DNA from: Mesocentrotus franciscanus
Lineage: Eukaryota; Echinodermata; Echinoidea; Camarodonta; Strongylocentrotidae
DNA: 64,000 nt
Assembly: GCA_037976565.1 (NCBI GenBank)
Contig: CP137680.1
Span: 30,277,694-30,341,693, forward strand
Reading direction: 5' to 3'
The notes below the pieces were generated by a model that saw only the letters and a list, made by a program, of their open reading frames with translations, did no database searches and was not told the origin of the DNA. Position numbers and translations under genes: made by a program. Shown in pieces: positions 1 to 13,520 of this stretch. The first letter of the stretch is position 1. Each line of letters opens with the position of its first letter.

Positions 1-31
1 TGTCTCTTTCTTTCTCTCTCTCTCTCTCTCC

Positions 32-62
<31 letters not shown>

Positions 63-75
63 TATCTCCCCCTCC
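1..75. repeat. CT microsatellite
   Basis: Pyrimidine-only simple repeat made of CT runs with TATC interruptions, continuing off the left edge of the window. It is the first of many CT/GA tracts here and has no coding value. Confidence 0.9.
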
Positions 76-2330
76 CCTCTGTCTCTCCCTTGTCTGATGT
101 CCCCTACATCTCTCCTCTTCGATCATCTATCAATATTGCTTTATTTCGTCTTTCGTACTTATTTTTAATTCGTCTACATTAGCCAAAGGGCAAATTGATT
201 AACAATACTTGTAAATGATTATAAATGTTGATAACCGGTAAGATAAAAGTGATTAACATACAACTAGTATTACATGAGGAAAATAATATTCGTGTACTGA
301 TATACTTTGTTAAATGTTAAAGTTTATTTTTAGGTTCAGAGGCTAGAAACCCCTCAAACCAATAATAAAATTCCACAGACAATTTTTCCTTTCTTCAACC
401 AAAGTATTTTTCCGCCCCTTTGCAGAGTACATGTAGTAACAACATGATCGAACTGTAATTTGAGCTACTTTCCGAGACTGACTCTGAAACCTAAACCGTG
501 GACAAATTAGCGAACAACCGCACTCATGTGGTTTACATGCTCCCGTTTCGCGATGATAATTCACACAAGATATCATTTCCCTCCTCTCTCTCTCTCTCTT
601 CTTTTGATAGAATACAGTAATGACTTGCTCTATGATAATTCAATTATCCAAAGCAATAGACCATAGAGATATGCAATATTCATGACGAAAGCGAGAATCC
701 ATAACGAGCAAAACTAGCGACGCAAGCAAGCAAGTTTCCATTCCGAACGAGTGAGTTTCTACATTAAGAGATTGTTGGACACGTGACATATACGTATGAA
801 CACGAGGAGATCTTCAGACGATGCATTTTTACGCGGGTAATACTACGATAAAAGGTAGGTATCCTGTCTATTTGCTTGGCATTTGCTTCCAATGAATACT
901 GAATTGAATTAGACTCGTAAGGAGGAGGAGGAGCAGCTCTAGAAAGAGTGAATGACTTGATAAAGAGTGAGTGAGTTTTCACCTTTAATTTCTCTTCAAG
1001 GGGAGAAATAGTTATGAAACCCTTTTTATCGGGGAAAGAGCGATGGATAATAACTAGGTCATGGTTAATACATTACTCTAACATTCGCTCTATAAAATGT
1101 ATCAATACAGTTGGCTGCAGATTGCTACATTTCTAAATACTCAGAATCACATGATATTATATATATGTACAGCCACAGTAAAGACGGTGATAGCAACGCA
1201 GTTTGTTACTTGCTTTGTAACCATGGTAACTTTTAATTCCGTTTCTTTTTCCTCTCATTTTCATGATTCTTAAGATCTATACGAACTACCATTGTAGTAT
1301 CTTTTTTGACATGTATTTCAAACGTTAATCATCAGTTCTTTTCCAAACTATATTGAAATTATTATAAACATCCCATAAATAATGCAAATATTCATTTTTC
1401 ATCTCAAATGCACTTAATAGATAAAACAGTAGGGCGTTGTGGTTTAGATTGTGGATGTGAAATGGTGTCTGAAATTCTTTGGTTGGAATAGTACAATGAC
1501 ACATGGTGGACGTGTCAGGCAGTACACCTCCTCAATCCATGCTGGGCTTGTACGGGTCAGCTCGTCGAGTGTTTGCTATGGAATATCAGTTATCCACTTT
1601 TTAAATGCCCTGCTTTGCGCCTGGAATCTTGATATCATCCGCTTCCTATTGTATCTGTTTGTAGACGAGGAGATCCACTAGTCATGGCGACCATTTCCAT
1701 TCCTTGTACGCAGGAAGACCCAGTTCTTAACACGATCATTGCCGAACTTAATCCCTTCCACCTCAAACTTTCTCATCCAACTGAAAAGAGATTGTGAGTA
1801 TAACCACGCACGGTCCAACAATCTTCGAGTCTTGATATATCCTCTGTTTGGAGCCAAAATGGCATTTGCTTTATGTAAAATGATTCAAGTTAATGCCCTT
1901 TTGGCTACAAAGAAACGATAGTGCATTACCTTTGAACTTGAGAATTGGTTCGCTTGCTGACTAGATGCTCAGATATTTATGACGAAACTGGCAATGGCTG
2001 AGTGAGTTCAAACAAAGCTCGGATCGTGCATTTAGAGGATGGTAACATGCCGGCATGTTAGGAGAGAGGGATAGGGATTTGGGTATGGTTTGAAAAATTC
2101 AAAATATGTCGAAAGGTAAAACAAAAAGAATTGAAGGAGAAACAGAGGGTCAAGAGTGGGATAGAGATGTGGAAAAGTTGGATCGATGGATACAAGAGAA
2201 AAGGGGAGAGAATGTTTTGGTGAAGTGATGGGCAAAGAGAGGGGAGACAAAGTGAGATAGAAAGTGGGATAGAGGGAAAGATAGAGATAGGGAGAGAAAA
2301 ATACTGAGGAAAACGGTAGGGAAACGAAGG
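76..2330. other. Intergenic sequence, no recognised gene
   Basis: AT-rich sequence with no protein family or RNA gene that I recognise. The only stretch that looks somewhat less random is 1684-1800, where a short frame opens with ATGGCG and is followed by a GTGAGT that could act as a splice donor. The peptide matches nothing I know and there is no supporting neighbour exon, so I do not call it a gene. Confidence 0.5.
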
Positions 2331-2410
2331 AAACGAGAGAGAGAGAGAGAGAGAGAACGAGATACAATGTGATAGTATAAGAGATAGATAGAGAGAGAGA
2401 TTTCTGTGTT
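2331..2410. repeat. GA microsatellite cluster
   Basis: Runs of GA and GATA on the + strand. The wider interval 2090-2410 is purine-rich on this strand, so the opposite strand reads as a long Ser/Leu-rich frame that is only a translation of the repeat. Confidence 0.8.
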
Positions 2411-2857
2411 AGCGTAATTAATATAGGTATATGTTTAAGATTAACGAGAGGCATTTAAATTATACTAAGCCATTCAATGTACAAAAAGAGGAAGTATTCA
2501 CACTTAAAATCAATATACTACCAAAGAAAGAGTTTAACATCTACCTAAGATCAGACTACAAGTCGACTAGAGATTGATCATCTAACCATATGATCCAGAC
2601 ACATTTCATTTTTCAAAGATTTCTGTAGAATCACTGACAGATAAGGATCAAGCTTCGAATCGAAAGCGATGATCGACGTCGTGAAATTAAGAATGTGATA
2701 TACGCAGGGTACTACAGTGTGTGTCATAAAACAAATACAAAACAGTGATGTGTGTTTTGTTGTGCATGAAATGACTCATATCTAAGGAATGGCCAGGTAC
2801 TTCATATGACAAGTAAGCTACATCCCCATCAGCAGATTGAAAACATTCATGAAAGAT

Positions 2858-2921
2858 CACGATCGCAAAGACTTTCGAAAATCAGATAAAGGGTGATTTC
2901 TCGAAAGTCTGTGCGACCGTG
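2858..2921. ncRNA. miRNA-precursor-like hairpin (candidate)
   Basis: A 64-base imperfect inverted repeat. The 5' arm starts CACGATCGCA and the 3' arm ends TGCGACCGTG, with inner arms AGACTTTCGA and TCGAAAGTCT closing on AATCA/TGATT around a loop of about 9 bases. Counting by eye gives a stem of about 27 pairs with two mismatches and one bulge. The size fits an animal microRNA precursor, but a short palindromic transposon relic is equally possible. No seed I recognise. Confidence 0.3.
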
Positions 2922-3161
2922 TTAACTTAAGAAGGAAATTACAAACTTAAGCTTTCATTCGAGTGATCCTCAAGGAATGTAATTCAGTCAGAAGATTACT
3001 ATAATCGAGAAAGTTGATATGTTTCATTTTTTTCTATTTGTTGAGACACGTTATAAATTCTGACCCGCCAAAAAACAGATGCAGAGAATTGAAGAGACGA
3101 TGAGTTGTATCCTCATGCCAGATCCATAGCTCAGATTCCTACTCTGTCATTAGGTGGGATC

Positions 3162-3560
<399 letters not shown>

Positions 3561-4129
3561 ATTTTGTCTCCTCTCAATCTAGGTTGCCCTTTTATGTTCC
3601 GGCTATCCCTCACCTTCTTATCTGATGATGACACTTTTTCTTTCTCCTCCCATCACAATTTTCCCTTATTCCTTCTTTTCTTATTTTCTTATCTTATTTC
3701 AACCTAAATCTCACTCTCTTCCCCTTATTTCTTCACATTTTCACATACTCTCATTACAATTTGTTCACCCTTTCCTTCCCATTGTTCTTACTCTCTACTC
3801 TCAGATTACTTTATTCCCATTTTCATTTTGTTCTCATTTAATTTTCTATTTTCATATTAATGTTTTCTCCTTCCAAATCTTTCTTTTTCTCTGAGGCTCT
3901 TTTAATCCAAATATACCCTTCTCTATTTTGTTCTTAACCACGTTTACAAGATGTAACTCTTCTCAATCTTTATTCAAACACATTCCCACTTTCTTCATTT
4001 CAAACTCGTTTAACGGGAACATGAGTAACCCCCAAGGACTTTAATATATCATTAATCTCCCGTCCACAATGTATGTCAACATCTTTGGGGCGTCTCTAAT
4101 TCTACCCCCTCCCCCTGATCTGTCTTCTC

Positions 4130-4535
4130 TCGCTCTCCCTCTCTCTATCTATCTCTATCTATCTAATTATCTATCTATCTAACGTACTCCTTCCTCCCTT
4201 CTCCTCTTCTCTCTCTCTCTTTCTCTCTCTCTCTCTCACTCTCTTTCTCTCCATATCTTTTTGTCTTTTTCTCGTTCTCCCTCTGACTCTCATAATCCCT
4301 CCCTGCTGTCACCTCTTGCTCCATCTAATAAGATCTTCTCACACCTGTCTCTAGTTCGTCTCAACCCGTCATGTCGCTAAGATTTACTCCACCATTTTCG
4401 ATGATGCGCAGCCCTTCTCTCTCTCTCTCTCTCATCTGTCTCTTTTCCTTATCTCTCTTTTTCTGCTAATTTATGTATATGTATTTTATACCTTCTTTCG
4501 CTGTCATTCGCTCTTTCTTTGTCTTTTTTTCCTTT

Positions 4536-4568
<33 letters not shown>

Positions 4569-4610
4569 TTCTCTCACTCTCACTCCCTCTCTCTCTCTCT
4601 CCAGCCTCCA
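4130..4610. repeat. CT/CTAT microsatellite cluster
   Basis: Three CT-rich blocks (about 4134-4190 with TATC units, 4205-4260 and 4415-4605) separated by ordinary sequence. No gene is visible between them. Confidence 0.85.
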
Positions 4611-4999
4611 AACCGGACTTGACGTATCAACCAAGTCTTACTTCAAATCCTGCTTCAATGCATTCCATCAAGAGCTCTTCAGGAAACGGAGATTCTAGAG
4701 AGCCTCGGAGCGCTTTGATTTAGTTCTTCCGTGGAAAAAAGGCCTTCATAAATGCGACCGATACAAATAAATCTACATAACAGTTTATATTTTTTTCCAT
4801 ACAGAAACGCCTTGGTAACGTTCTTAGGGGGTAAATGTGCAAAATACGATTATAATTAAGCCTACCCAACAGTCATTTATATTTTGTGGTTGTTACGTAA
4901 AGAATGGAATGAAACGATAGTTATCCTTATCCTTTAACTAAGGCCAGTTATATCATTACTTACCTGATTAAAGTGTATATAGAAATAATATCAACCCGA

Positions 5000-5225
5000 G
5001 TTAAGGAAGCGCGGAGGTTCAGTGGAACATGAATGGTCTCGTAACCGGTAAGTCCCGGATTCAAAACCATGCAAGTCGATGCGCCAGTGTCCCTTGGTAA
5101 GGCATTTATTTTCATTACCAGGTCGGTCCATGGAAGAGGACTTAAAGCCGTCGATCCCCTTCTTCCTTACCTTTAGGCATACATATGCTTTCATCGCGGT
5201 CAAGTTAAACAAACGAACCAACCCC
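5000..5225 (+). mobile_element. tRNA-derived SINE (candidate)
   Basis: A tRNA-like head is suggested by GGTCTCGTAACCGG followed by a B-box-like GGATTCAAAACC near 5057. After the head comes CCCTTGGTAAGGCATTTATTTTCATTACC, which resembles the same position of the SINE at about 30.05 kb (TTTGGCAAGACATTAATAT). The shared head-plus-body layout is why I call this a SINE. The ends are approximate and no target-site duplication was identified. Confidence 0.55.
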
Positions 5226-5624
5226 AACCAAATAAAACCAAGTTTCTGTGCACAGAATTGTTTTGAGCGTTTTGACCTGTAACAGATTTGAGTCACTTTC
5301 GCTGATATATCGATACAGGAATATGGATGTGAGAGCAAGCTCTTTAAATGTTGCAAGACAACTGAGTCTCTTCTCACATTCTTGATGAGGCGATTCTTCC
5401 TCCATCTGGACATCGCATAGAGATCCGTCAGTCAATTCTCCGAAGTGTGATCGATCACAGTGCATAAAGATGGAAGGCGGTTGACATGACGTCACCGTTA
5501 TGCATGGGTGAGTCTGGTAGCCGAGGGTGGTGAAAACAGCGTCATTTGATATGTGGATTCACGTTCGTGTTTGTCGCGCTCTGACGATGATAGTCTCATA
5601 CTAGAGGAGAGCGCAGAGGTAGGT

Positions 5625-6766
5625 CCTTGATGAGGGAGAGATCTATAAGTGGGGGTGGGGCCGGTGAGTGAGGAAGAGGGGATTAACTAGATGCAGACAG
5701 ACCTATCATCTATATATAAGACTATGGTGTGGGTGAGATATAGAAGTGTGGGTGGGGTAGGAGAGTGAGATAGAAAGGATTAACTAGATGCAGACAGACC
5801 AATCATCTATATATAAGATTATAGTGTGGGTAAGATATAGAAGTATGAGTGGGGTAGGAGAGTGAGATAGAAAGGATTAACTAGATGCAGACAGACCAAT
5901 CATCTATATATAAAACTATGGTGTGGGTGAGATATAGAAGTGAGGGTGGGGTTGGGGAATGAGATAGAGGGGATTAACCGGATGGAGACAGACCAATCAT
6001 CTATATATAAGACTATGGTGTGGGTGAGATATAGAAGTGGGGGTGGGGCAGGTGAGTGAGATAGATGGGATTAACCAGATGCAGACAGACCTATCAGTTA
6101 TATATCAGACTATGGTGTGAGTGAGATATATAAGTGGGGGTGGGGGTAGGGGAGTGAGATAGAAAGGATTAACCAGATGCAGACAGACAAATCATCTACA
6201 TATAAGACTATGGTGTGGGTGAGATATAGAAGTGGGGTGGGTAGGGGAGTGAGATAGAAAGGATTAACCAGATGCAGACAGACAAATCATTTACATATAA
6301 GACTATGGTGTGAGTGAGATATATAAGTGGGGGTGGGGTAGGGGAGTGAGATAGAAAGGATTAACCAGATGCAGACAGACTAATCATCTATATATAAGAC
6401 CATGGTGTGGGTGAGATATATAAGTGGGGGTGGGGTAGGAGAGTGAGATATAAAGGATTAATCAGATGCAGACAGACTAATCATCTATATATAAGACTAT
6501 GGTGTGGGTGAGATATATAAATGGGGGTGGGGTAGGAGAGTTAGATAGGAAGGATTAATCAGATGCAGACAGACCTATCATCTATATATAAGACTATGGT
6601 GTGGGTGAGATATAGAAGTGAGGGTGGGGTTGGGGAATGAGATAGAGGGGATTAACCGGATGGAGACAGACCAATCGTCTATATATAAGACTATGGTGTG
6701 GGTGAGATATATAAGTGGGGGTGGGGTAGGAGAGTGAGATAGGAAGGATTAATCAGATGCAGCCAG
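5625..6766. repeat. 97-bp minisatellite, about 12 copies
   Basis: The landmark GATTAA recurs at 5681, 5778, 5875, 5972, 6069, 6167, 6262, 6359, 6456, 6553, 6650 and 6747, a period of 97 with one 98 and one 95. Each unit has a G-rich part (GTGGGGGTGGGGTAGG), a GATGCAGACAGACC core and a TATATATAAGACTATGG part. The units starting near 5935 and 6613 share a private variant (GGTTGGGGAATGAG with CCGGATGGAGAC), pointing to unit exchange inside the array. Confidence 0.97.
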
Positions 6767-6779
6767 AGCAGTCTATCTT

Positions 6780-7390
6780 CCATAGATAGGAAACGATTCC
6801 TAACAAAGCACATTGGCATAACGGATCTAACCGTACTGTAAAACTCTTTTTTGATAATATTGATGAACGATTGTCCCTGATGAATTTAGCACAATTTTTT
6901 ATTTCAACCCATAGTTAAATGATCATGATGCTATATAGGCTAGATTACAATATTGAAGGAATGAGTGTTTAACGGGATCAGCTTGATATCAACCCTACCA
7001 TGTCATGTGAGGCATACCTGAAAATCATCTACTCGACATTCTTTAGTCAAAACACTGCTTGAACTTATCGTTCTAATTGCAATTAAAATTGCCTTGAAGA
7101 ACTGTACATTTGCCTCCCAGGACGGTGTAGTCACACATTCAGCATTCGTATGGTTGGTTGGTTGGTTGGTTGGGATATGCGTCAATATCTATTACCTTGC
7201 TTTCACGTTGCTTCTAATCTAAACAAACAACCTCTATTCACCAAAGAGCAATCAGCCCCTGCATCTCCTCAACATCAACTCCTCAACCTCTTTACCAACG
7301 ATAAAAATAGACTAGAGAAAGAAAAAAACATGTTGTTACCTCCTTCCCTTTTCTGCTATACCCCTTCCCCTCCCCTCTTCCCCCTCTTCC
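6780..7390. other. Intergenic sequence, nothing recognised
   Basis: Ordinary AT-rich DNA with a short GGTT repeat near 7151. I see no gene, RNA or element ends in it. Confidence 0.5.
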
Positions 7391-7394
7391 CTCT

Positions 7395-7396
7395 CC

Positions 7397-7452
<56 letters not shown>

Positions 7453-7530
7453 TTCTCTTTCTGTCTCTCTCTCTTTCTGTCTCTCTCTTTTTTTCTCTCT
7501 CTCTCTATCTCTCTCTCTCTCTCTTTCCTA
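7395..7530. repeat. CT microsatellite
   Basis: (CT)n with TTTCT and TGTCT interruptions. Smaller CT runs of the same type follow at about 7950-7990, 8260-8315 and 8400-8420. The open frames across them are repeat translations. Confidence 0.9.
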
Positions 7531-7952
7531 CATAAAGGAATGCTCTGTTCTTTCGGCTCCCCTTATATTTTTAAGTCAATTTCTACCATCTTGCCATTAC
7601 TCTACATTTTATTAAAGCAAATTCTTTACACTGAAGTAGAATACCTCTTCGTTATCAATTCTTTTCAACCACTACCACGTTTCTATCCGCCACTTATATC
7701 GTCTATTTAAGCGTTTGTAATATGTTCATCAGTGTATAATGGGGGTATAAGGTTTTACCCTACCCCCTCCCCCTCACCTATGACTCCTCGCCCATCATTC
7801 GCACCATGCTCTTAGCTCAGCAAACACATTCTAGACACAGGTTGGGAGGTGTGAGGGTAAGACTCTCATCCTACCCAAGCCCGATACGCTTAAATGAGGA
7901 TTCGGTGACAGAAGAATAGAGTCTGCCCTCCTCGGTCTATTTACAGTCTATC

Positions 7953-7985
<33 letters not shown>

Positions 7986-9143
7986 TCTATTCCCTTTTCA
8001 AAATCCTAAATTCTACTACGCAAGGAAACGGCTATAAACATGATAAATAATGAAATTGGTAGAGCGGCTTATTGTTCCTGGGGCTCCGAAAGCTAGCCCC
8101 CTACTTTAGCAAGTGTACGCATAAATAGCTATGTTCAACTTTTTGTAAGAAGCAAAAAAAATATGCATTTCACTTCCCTGTCACGAGTCTCCCTTTCTAT
8201 TTATTTATCTATCCATCTATATATATTTATATATATCCACTCCCTCTCCCCTCTCTTCTTTACTCTCTCTCTCTCTCTCTCTCTCTCCCTTTCTCTCCCT
8301 CTCCATCTATTTATTGGTAGGATTATTTTTGTCCCGAATTTTCTTCGGGTTCCTTATTGGTATTTCCCCTCTCGCTTCAACATTCCTCCCCCGCCTCTCC
8401 ATCTCTCTCTCTCTCTCTTCTCTTATTTGTTCATTTTTTCTCCATTATCTTCTCTCCTTCCTCCCTTCTCCTTTTGAATAGCCTAAAGATGATAACAACA
8501 AGGGAAGGGAAGTTAGTTTAAAGTAGGAAGAACCAATTGTGAAAGACATAAAGCAACGTGGAAAGATGTGGTATGTTCTGACAAAATAAGGGGGAATTGT
8601 AAACACAAATCGGGAGAGAGAGTTATCAAAGTTTAGTTCACAGTTTGGGTTTGAGTTTAATTCAACTTTAATCATAACTATAATTTACCTATTTTATACC
8701 CCCAAAAAGAGCATGAAGTCTTTTTTGTACGATCTCACATTGGTATTAATTAAATGTACATATCAATATAATTTGAAATAAATTTCTAAATAGAAAAAAC
8801 ATAAGTAATTAAATAAATAATTTGTTTTACTACTTACTGGTCATTTGCTCTAAAAATGCCACAAGTTTCATTTATGTTTGTATAAGTGAGAGTATACAGT
8901 GTCTGTCTTATTCGTTATAAATCCAACATTGGGCTTTGATTCACACATAATTATGTATTTTCGAATGATTAATTTGTGTATTTTTGTCCATCATTTATTA
9001 ATTGAATAATTAATACTGACATAATTATATTGATTACAAAGAAAAACACATGAATTATACTTATATCACAAAAAATAATTATACTTTTTTTTTAACATAG
9101 TTCACATTTTTTTCCAGAGGTGAAACTTTTCAACATTTGCCCT

Positions 9144-9505
9144 TCATAATATTTCCTTTACATAAATGTCGAATATGTTTATAAAATTACATTTTCTTTT
9201 TTGTGTATATAAAACATAAGAAGCTAAATTAATTAATAGGTTTTTAAAAACTACATATTTTGAATTTATACAATCACATTGCTTGCCTACAATTATATCA
9301 CTGTAATCAATTTGTTCATTATCAAACAATACTTCTGTTTTTCTGAGAAAAATTAAGACCTTGTTCCAAAATATTTTTGAGCAAACACAATCATAAAATA
9401 AATGATAATAATTTTCTGTGCATTTGCACTTCAAACAATAATCATAATCAGATTTTTTGAAACGATATAGATATTCTTCACATTTTGTGTATTTTATACT
9501 GCATT
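9144..9505 (-). pseudogene. LINE reverse transcriptase C-terminal remnant
   Basis: Read on the minus strand, this stretch encodes a peptide with a CxxCxC cluster followed by ENYYHLFYDC and then FW. That order (Cys cluster, Glu, His-Leu-Phe, Cys, Trp) is typical of the zinc-finger-like tail found after the reverse transcriptase domain of non-LTR retrotransposons. The frame is closed by a stop just upstream, and no polymerase domain or endonuclease is present, so this is a fragment. The surrounding DNA (8690-9790) is very AT-rich, as expected of old retrotransposon sequence. Assignment to a LINE clade is not possible from this piece. Confidence 0.5.
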
Positions 9506-9689
9506 ATAATGATACGTCACATAATTTTAAGCCAATTATTCGAGTGATCTTTTGCTTCGGTTTTGAATAATGATGAACGTTTTGTTTCCAAAGCTTTATA
9601 CTTGTTTGAAAGTGTGTGATTTTGATTTGTATAGATTATGTCCTTTAATTTGTTTTTAAATTTTCTTTTATGTTTTAATCGATGCATGA

Positions 9690-9793
9690 TGATAATTGTT
9701 TAGGACCATTTTTACATTTTAAACATTGTGCAATTAGTCCCTGGACTACTTTGTATTTTTTAATAAATCACATTGAATTGAATAAAATAATCG
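9690..9793 (+). mobile_element. LINE 3' tail-like sequence
   Basis: Contains AATAAATCAC followed by TTGAATTGAAT. An AATAAA-like signal directly followed by TTGAA repeats recurs at 43870-43905 and 47140-47162, and is a common 3' end of L2/CR1-type elements. It points the opposite way to the reverse transcriptase remnant just upstream, so at least two insertions are present. Confidence 0.4.
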
Positions 9794-12050
9794 TTTGAAG
9801 AACATGTACATGTAGAAGAAACGATATTCAGGTGGAAGAAAAAACATTAAGATGACAAGATTTAAATTTAAGATAACAATTCCATCCATATGTATAGTTC
9901 TCAGATCGTTCTGTATGCATAATAAACATTAATGGTTCAAACGTACTCTCTTAAAAAGAGCTGGATTCGTGGTATTATGTCCATATTTGACAAACCTTTG
10001 GGATCTACAATAGTTTTTACTCGTTTCTCCATTCTTGCTATCGTGTAAGCCGAAGAACAAGCACTCATCCAAGAATTTTTCAAAATACACTAAGTAATAA
10101 GCTGTCTAATGGTTAACCTTAAAATCTCATAAAAGGCATTTACCTTGAAAGGCAGGTTTCAGTTGTTAAAAATATGCAAAGTAGGGATTGTTACAACACA
10201 TAACAAATATTCGGAATGTAGGTATTTGAAACGATGTCTACGTTATCATGGTTACCTTAGGTCGACTAAAATACAAGCTTAGCTTAAATTCAGATTGCAA
10301 TGGCATTTTATTTTAAGACAAAATGCCGTGTTTTCACGCTGTGTCGAAATGTAGGGCTGAGTGGAATGTCATCTGTGATTGTTTTGCAAAAGATAAATGC
10401 TAAAATGTGGACATAGCACATCATCTATTCAGTTGATCATAATGAATATAATATCGATTTACAAAATATTATATGATCTGACATTTCTATGATGAATTTT
10501 ATTCCAAAATGCTAATCAAATTGGTGAACATAAGCTTATCCTGTAGGATTGCTTGCTGGAGACACAGAAATCAGTTGGGACTAACGCCTTGCCAATAACA
10601 TGCAATATGATCTGGTTGTAAAATGAATCGTATATCCTTGGGATAACCCCAGGCGAACAGACAGTGTCTCACCATGTCAAGTTACAGGCCTCACTTTCCT
10701 CCATGCATATCACAAATGCAACCGAGTGTCTACCTAAAGAATTTTTGTGTTACAGCTACAAAATTTTGTATTTCAAATCTCGCGTGGTTAGCATGCGAAA
10801 ATGTTGCTGTCTTAATACTGAGACGCAAAGAAAAGTAGGTTTTTTCTCAATTATTATCATCATGTCTTATAGATGAATATGATGATGATGGTTATAATTA
10901 GTATTATCATTATTATTATTATTATTATTATCAGTAATATTATTATTGTTGTTGTTATTATTGAAAATATATAATTTAGAATGATTGGTAATTTAACGCC
11001 ATTTCTAGATGAAACTGTAAGATGTCTCAAAACGGAGGCGACGGAAAAAATGCAAGAAAAAATCTTTGTCTATTGCCAACTGAAAATTAAAATGAAACTT
11101 AACCACCAAAGCCAACATCTCAAACCTTTCAATTCGTTTCTTTTGATGATTTGTTATATAATTTGTTGCCATAAAATTTCGGCTTTTTTTACTTTAATGA
11201 AAAAAAAAATCGTTTGTTTTTTCAAGAATATATGAAAACGTATAAATATTTTGCGTGGATCAATTTCCTCCATTTCCTTCTTGACTAAGCCTTCCTCAGA
11301 ATACTGAAAGCCTAATTAATACTCCTCTCAAACTGAAAGGAATAGAAGCAGTTAATTACACGTCATTCATGAAGGGTTTTTCATCAAGACTCATAACAAA
11401 GAGAGAGATGAAGGTCAGAGAAATTTCTAATCAGTTAATAACATTTTGATTACTTTGTACATGTAGTATGTATGGGAATACATTATTGTTGTCGTTACAA
11501 ACTCGAAGCCAATAACGTCCAGTACCTGCTCTAGTTCTTGATTCATCTGAGATGTCCAATGCACCATGAATGCTGAATTCAACGAAGAGTACATCCTTTC
11601 AACCTGCCCTCAATCAAATGATTTCAAAGCAAAGAAATACAGTTTAGATTGGTGCATAAAATAAAACTAAAAAAGACATTGACGAAGTATTATGGATATA
11701 CCTTTATCATGATTTGTATATCAATAATGATAAAGAACCTTTATGCTCAAACACCGAACAGTGGATTTTTTAGGATATGATTAACAATTTAATAATATAT
11801 CAAAATATTCCAATGCATACTGTTTAAGAGTCTGCCAATGAAGGTATTTTTGAATTGTTATCACTTGCCCTTTAAGTGTTGTGGAGAAGGTTATTCAAAT
11901 GAAAAAGTAAAACAATCGAAAAATATATTTTCTATTCTGAATTTTAAGCAATGATTTAATTACATGTATATATTTTGTGAAAAAATCGAGAGGATGTACT
12001 TTGAACATCACACTTGGAGATGTAGTGCAGTGACCCTCTTACTCATGAGC
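9794..12050. other. Intergenic sequence with ATT triplets
   Basis: No gene recognised. The only notable feature is a short run of ATT/GTT/GATGAT triplets at about 10876-10960. Confidence 0.5.
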
Positions 12051-12109
12051 ATCTCAACGAATCTACGAAAATGACTCCTGAAACCTCTGACTATTGCCTT
12101 CCTCTTCAA

Positions 12110-12560
12110 TCCGGCAATTACCCGTCTAAGATAAGTGCCACCCGGCTGCTACACCGGGTAATCACCATACAGGACAATATTTTAACTAGGACTGGTACCA
12201 CCCGGACAACTACACCAGACAATCACCTTACAAGACAATACTTCGTCTAGGACAGATACCACCCGGACATGATATTAATTTATTTCGGACCAGTACCATC
12301 CGAACACTTTCTCGTGGAAAATCACATATACAGGACAAACATCATCTAGACAGATACCACAATGACTACTACTCCCGGACAATATCCTATGTGTAGGGCT
12401 ATTACTAATTTACCTGGACAACTTAACCTGCTGATTGACCAATACAGGACAATCACCCATTAAGTACCATCTGGAAAACTATTCCTGTACATGCCCCATA
12501 CTGGACAATTACAAGAAAGAAAACGGCCTGATAGTTTCTGCTGGACAATCATCCACACAG
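12110..12560. repeat. Degenerate interspersed repeat (ACAGGACAAT / TACCACCCGGACA)
   Basis: Two motifs recur irregularly: ACAGGACAAT-like (near 12171, 12230, 12332, 12445, 12500, 12542) and TACCACCCGGACA-like (near 12197, 12257, 12287). Spacing is uneven, so this is an old tandem array that has drifted or a run of diverged modules. It does not stay open in a reading frame. Confidence 0.55.
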
Positions 12561-13217
12561 GATAATAAATGATAAATACTATCTGAACAGCTGCGTGACA
12601 TTTTATTTTAAGGGACAACAGCCATTTCTCTAGAATTAAATCCAGCGGGAAAATTACGGACCACAAGTTATTAATGTTATGTAGGGATAAAGGTAATCAG
12701 TAATGTTAGAATAATGGATCATGTGACTTGGTCTACTATATTTTTAGCCAGCAATCGACTGATGTTAGTGAGAGTCGATTAGTAGTAGTCAACACGAGTC
12801 TTGGTATGTAGTATATTCAATCGAGGAGCGCATGGTCATGATGCACCAGATGGCTCTAGTAAGGCCTGATCTATAATTGCGTCTCGTAGATTCATGTTCC
12901 CTAGAGACAACCATTGATACTACTAGAACATGAATTAATCATACGCTTTGGTTTCGCTTCACGAGTGCTTGGAACTGTTTAAAATTGCTAGAAGACAAAA
13001 TCTGTAGTGCTTAGATGAAATTACACCCACAATCAAATCTATTGGAGCTGGTATGAGGTCAGGTATGAAAGGGAAGAAAAGGCAATCAATGAGCAATTTA
13101 TTCATATCACAAACTGAAAAAGGAAGATGATGCTTGAATAGGTAGATGACTGGATAGGAAGGGGATGTGTGGATGATTGGAGCTAGGTGTAACAAGAGAC
13201 GAGATGAAAGATATTGA

Positions 13218-13520
13218 TAGAGAGAGAGAGAGAAAAAAAAAGAAGAGAAAGATAGAGTATGATAAAGAGAGGGGAGAGATGGAGAGAGAAGGAGAGGAAG
13301 GCAGACAATGAAAGAGAGTTAGAGGTAGAGAGACAGAAATATATCAGGGAGAAAAATGATGAGGAAGATCGAAGAGGTGAAAAGTAAAACAGAGAGAGAG
13401 TGGTACAGAAAATTATTGAGCTTGTACATGTGGAGGATAGGAGAGAAACAAAACACAGAGAGAGAGAAAAAACGGCAAAAGGGAGGGAAGGAGAGACAGA
13501 CAGGGGGTATAAGAGAAGGG
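13218..13520. repeat. GA-rich tract
   Basis: Purine-rich on the + strand with several perfect GAGAGA runs. The opposite strand reads as a Ser/Leu/Phe-rich frame of about 156 codons that is an artefact of the composition. Confidence 0.75.

Noticed and set aside
1684..1800. Short frame starting ATGGCG, followed by GTGAGT
   Set aside because: Peptide not recognised and no partner exon. Could be chance.
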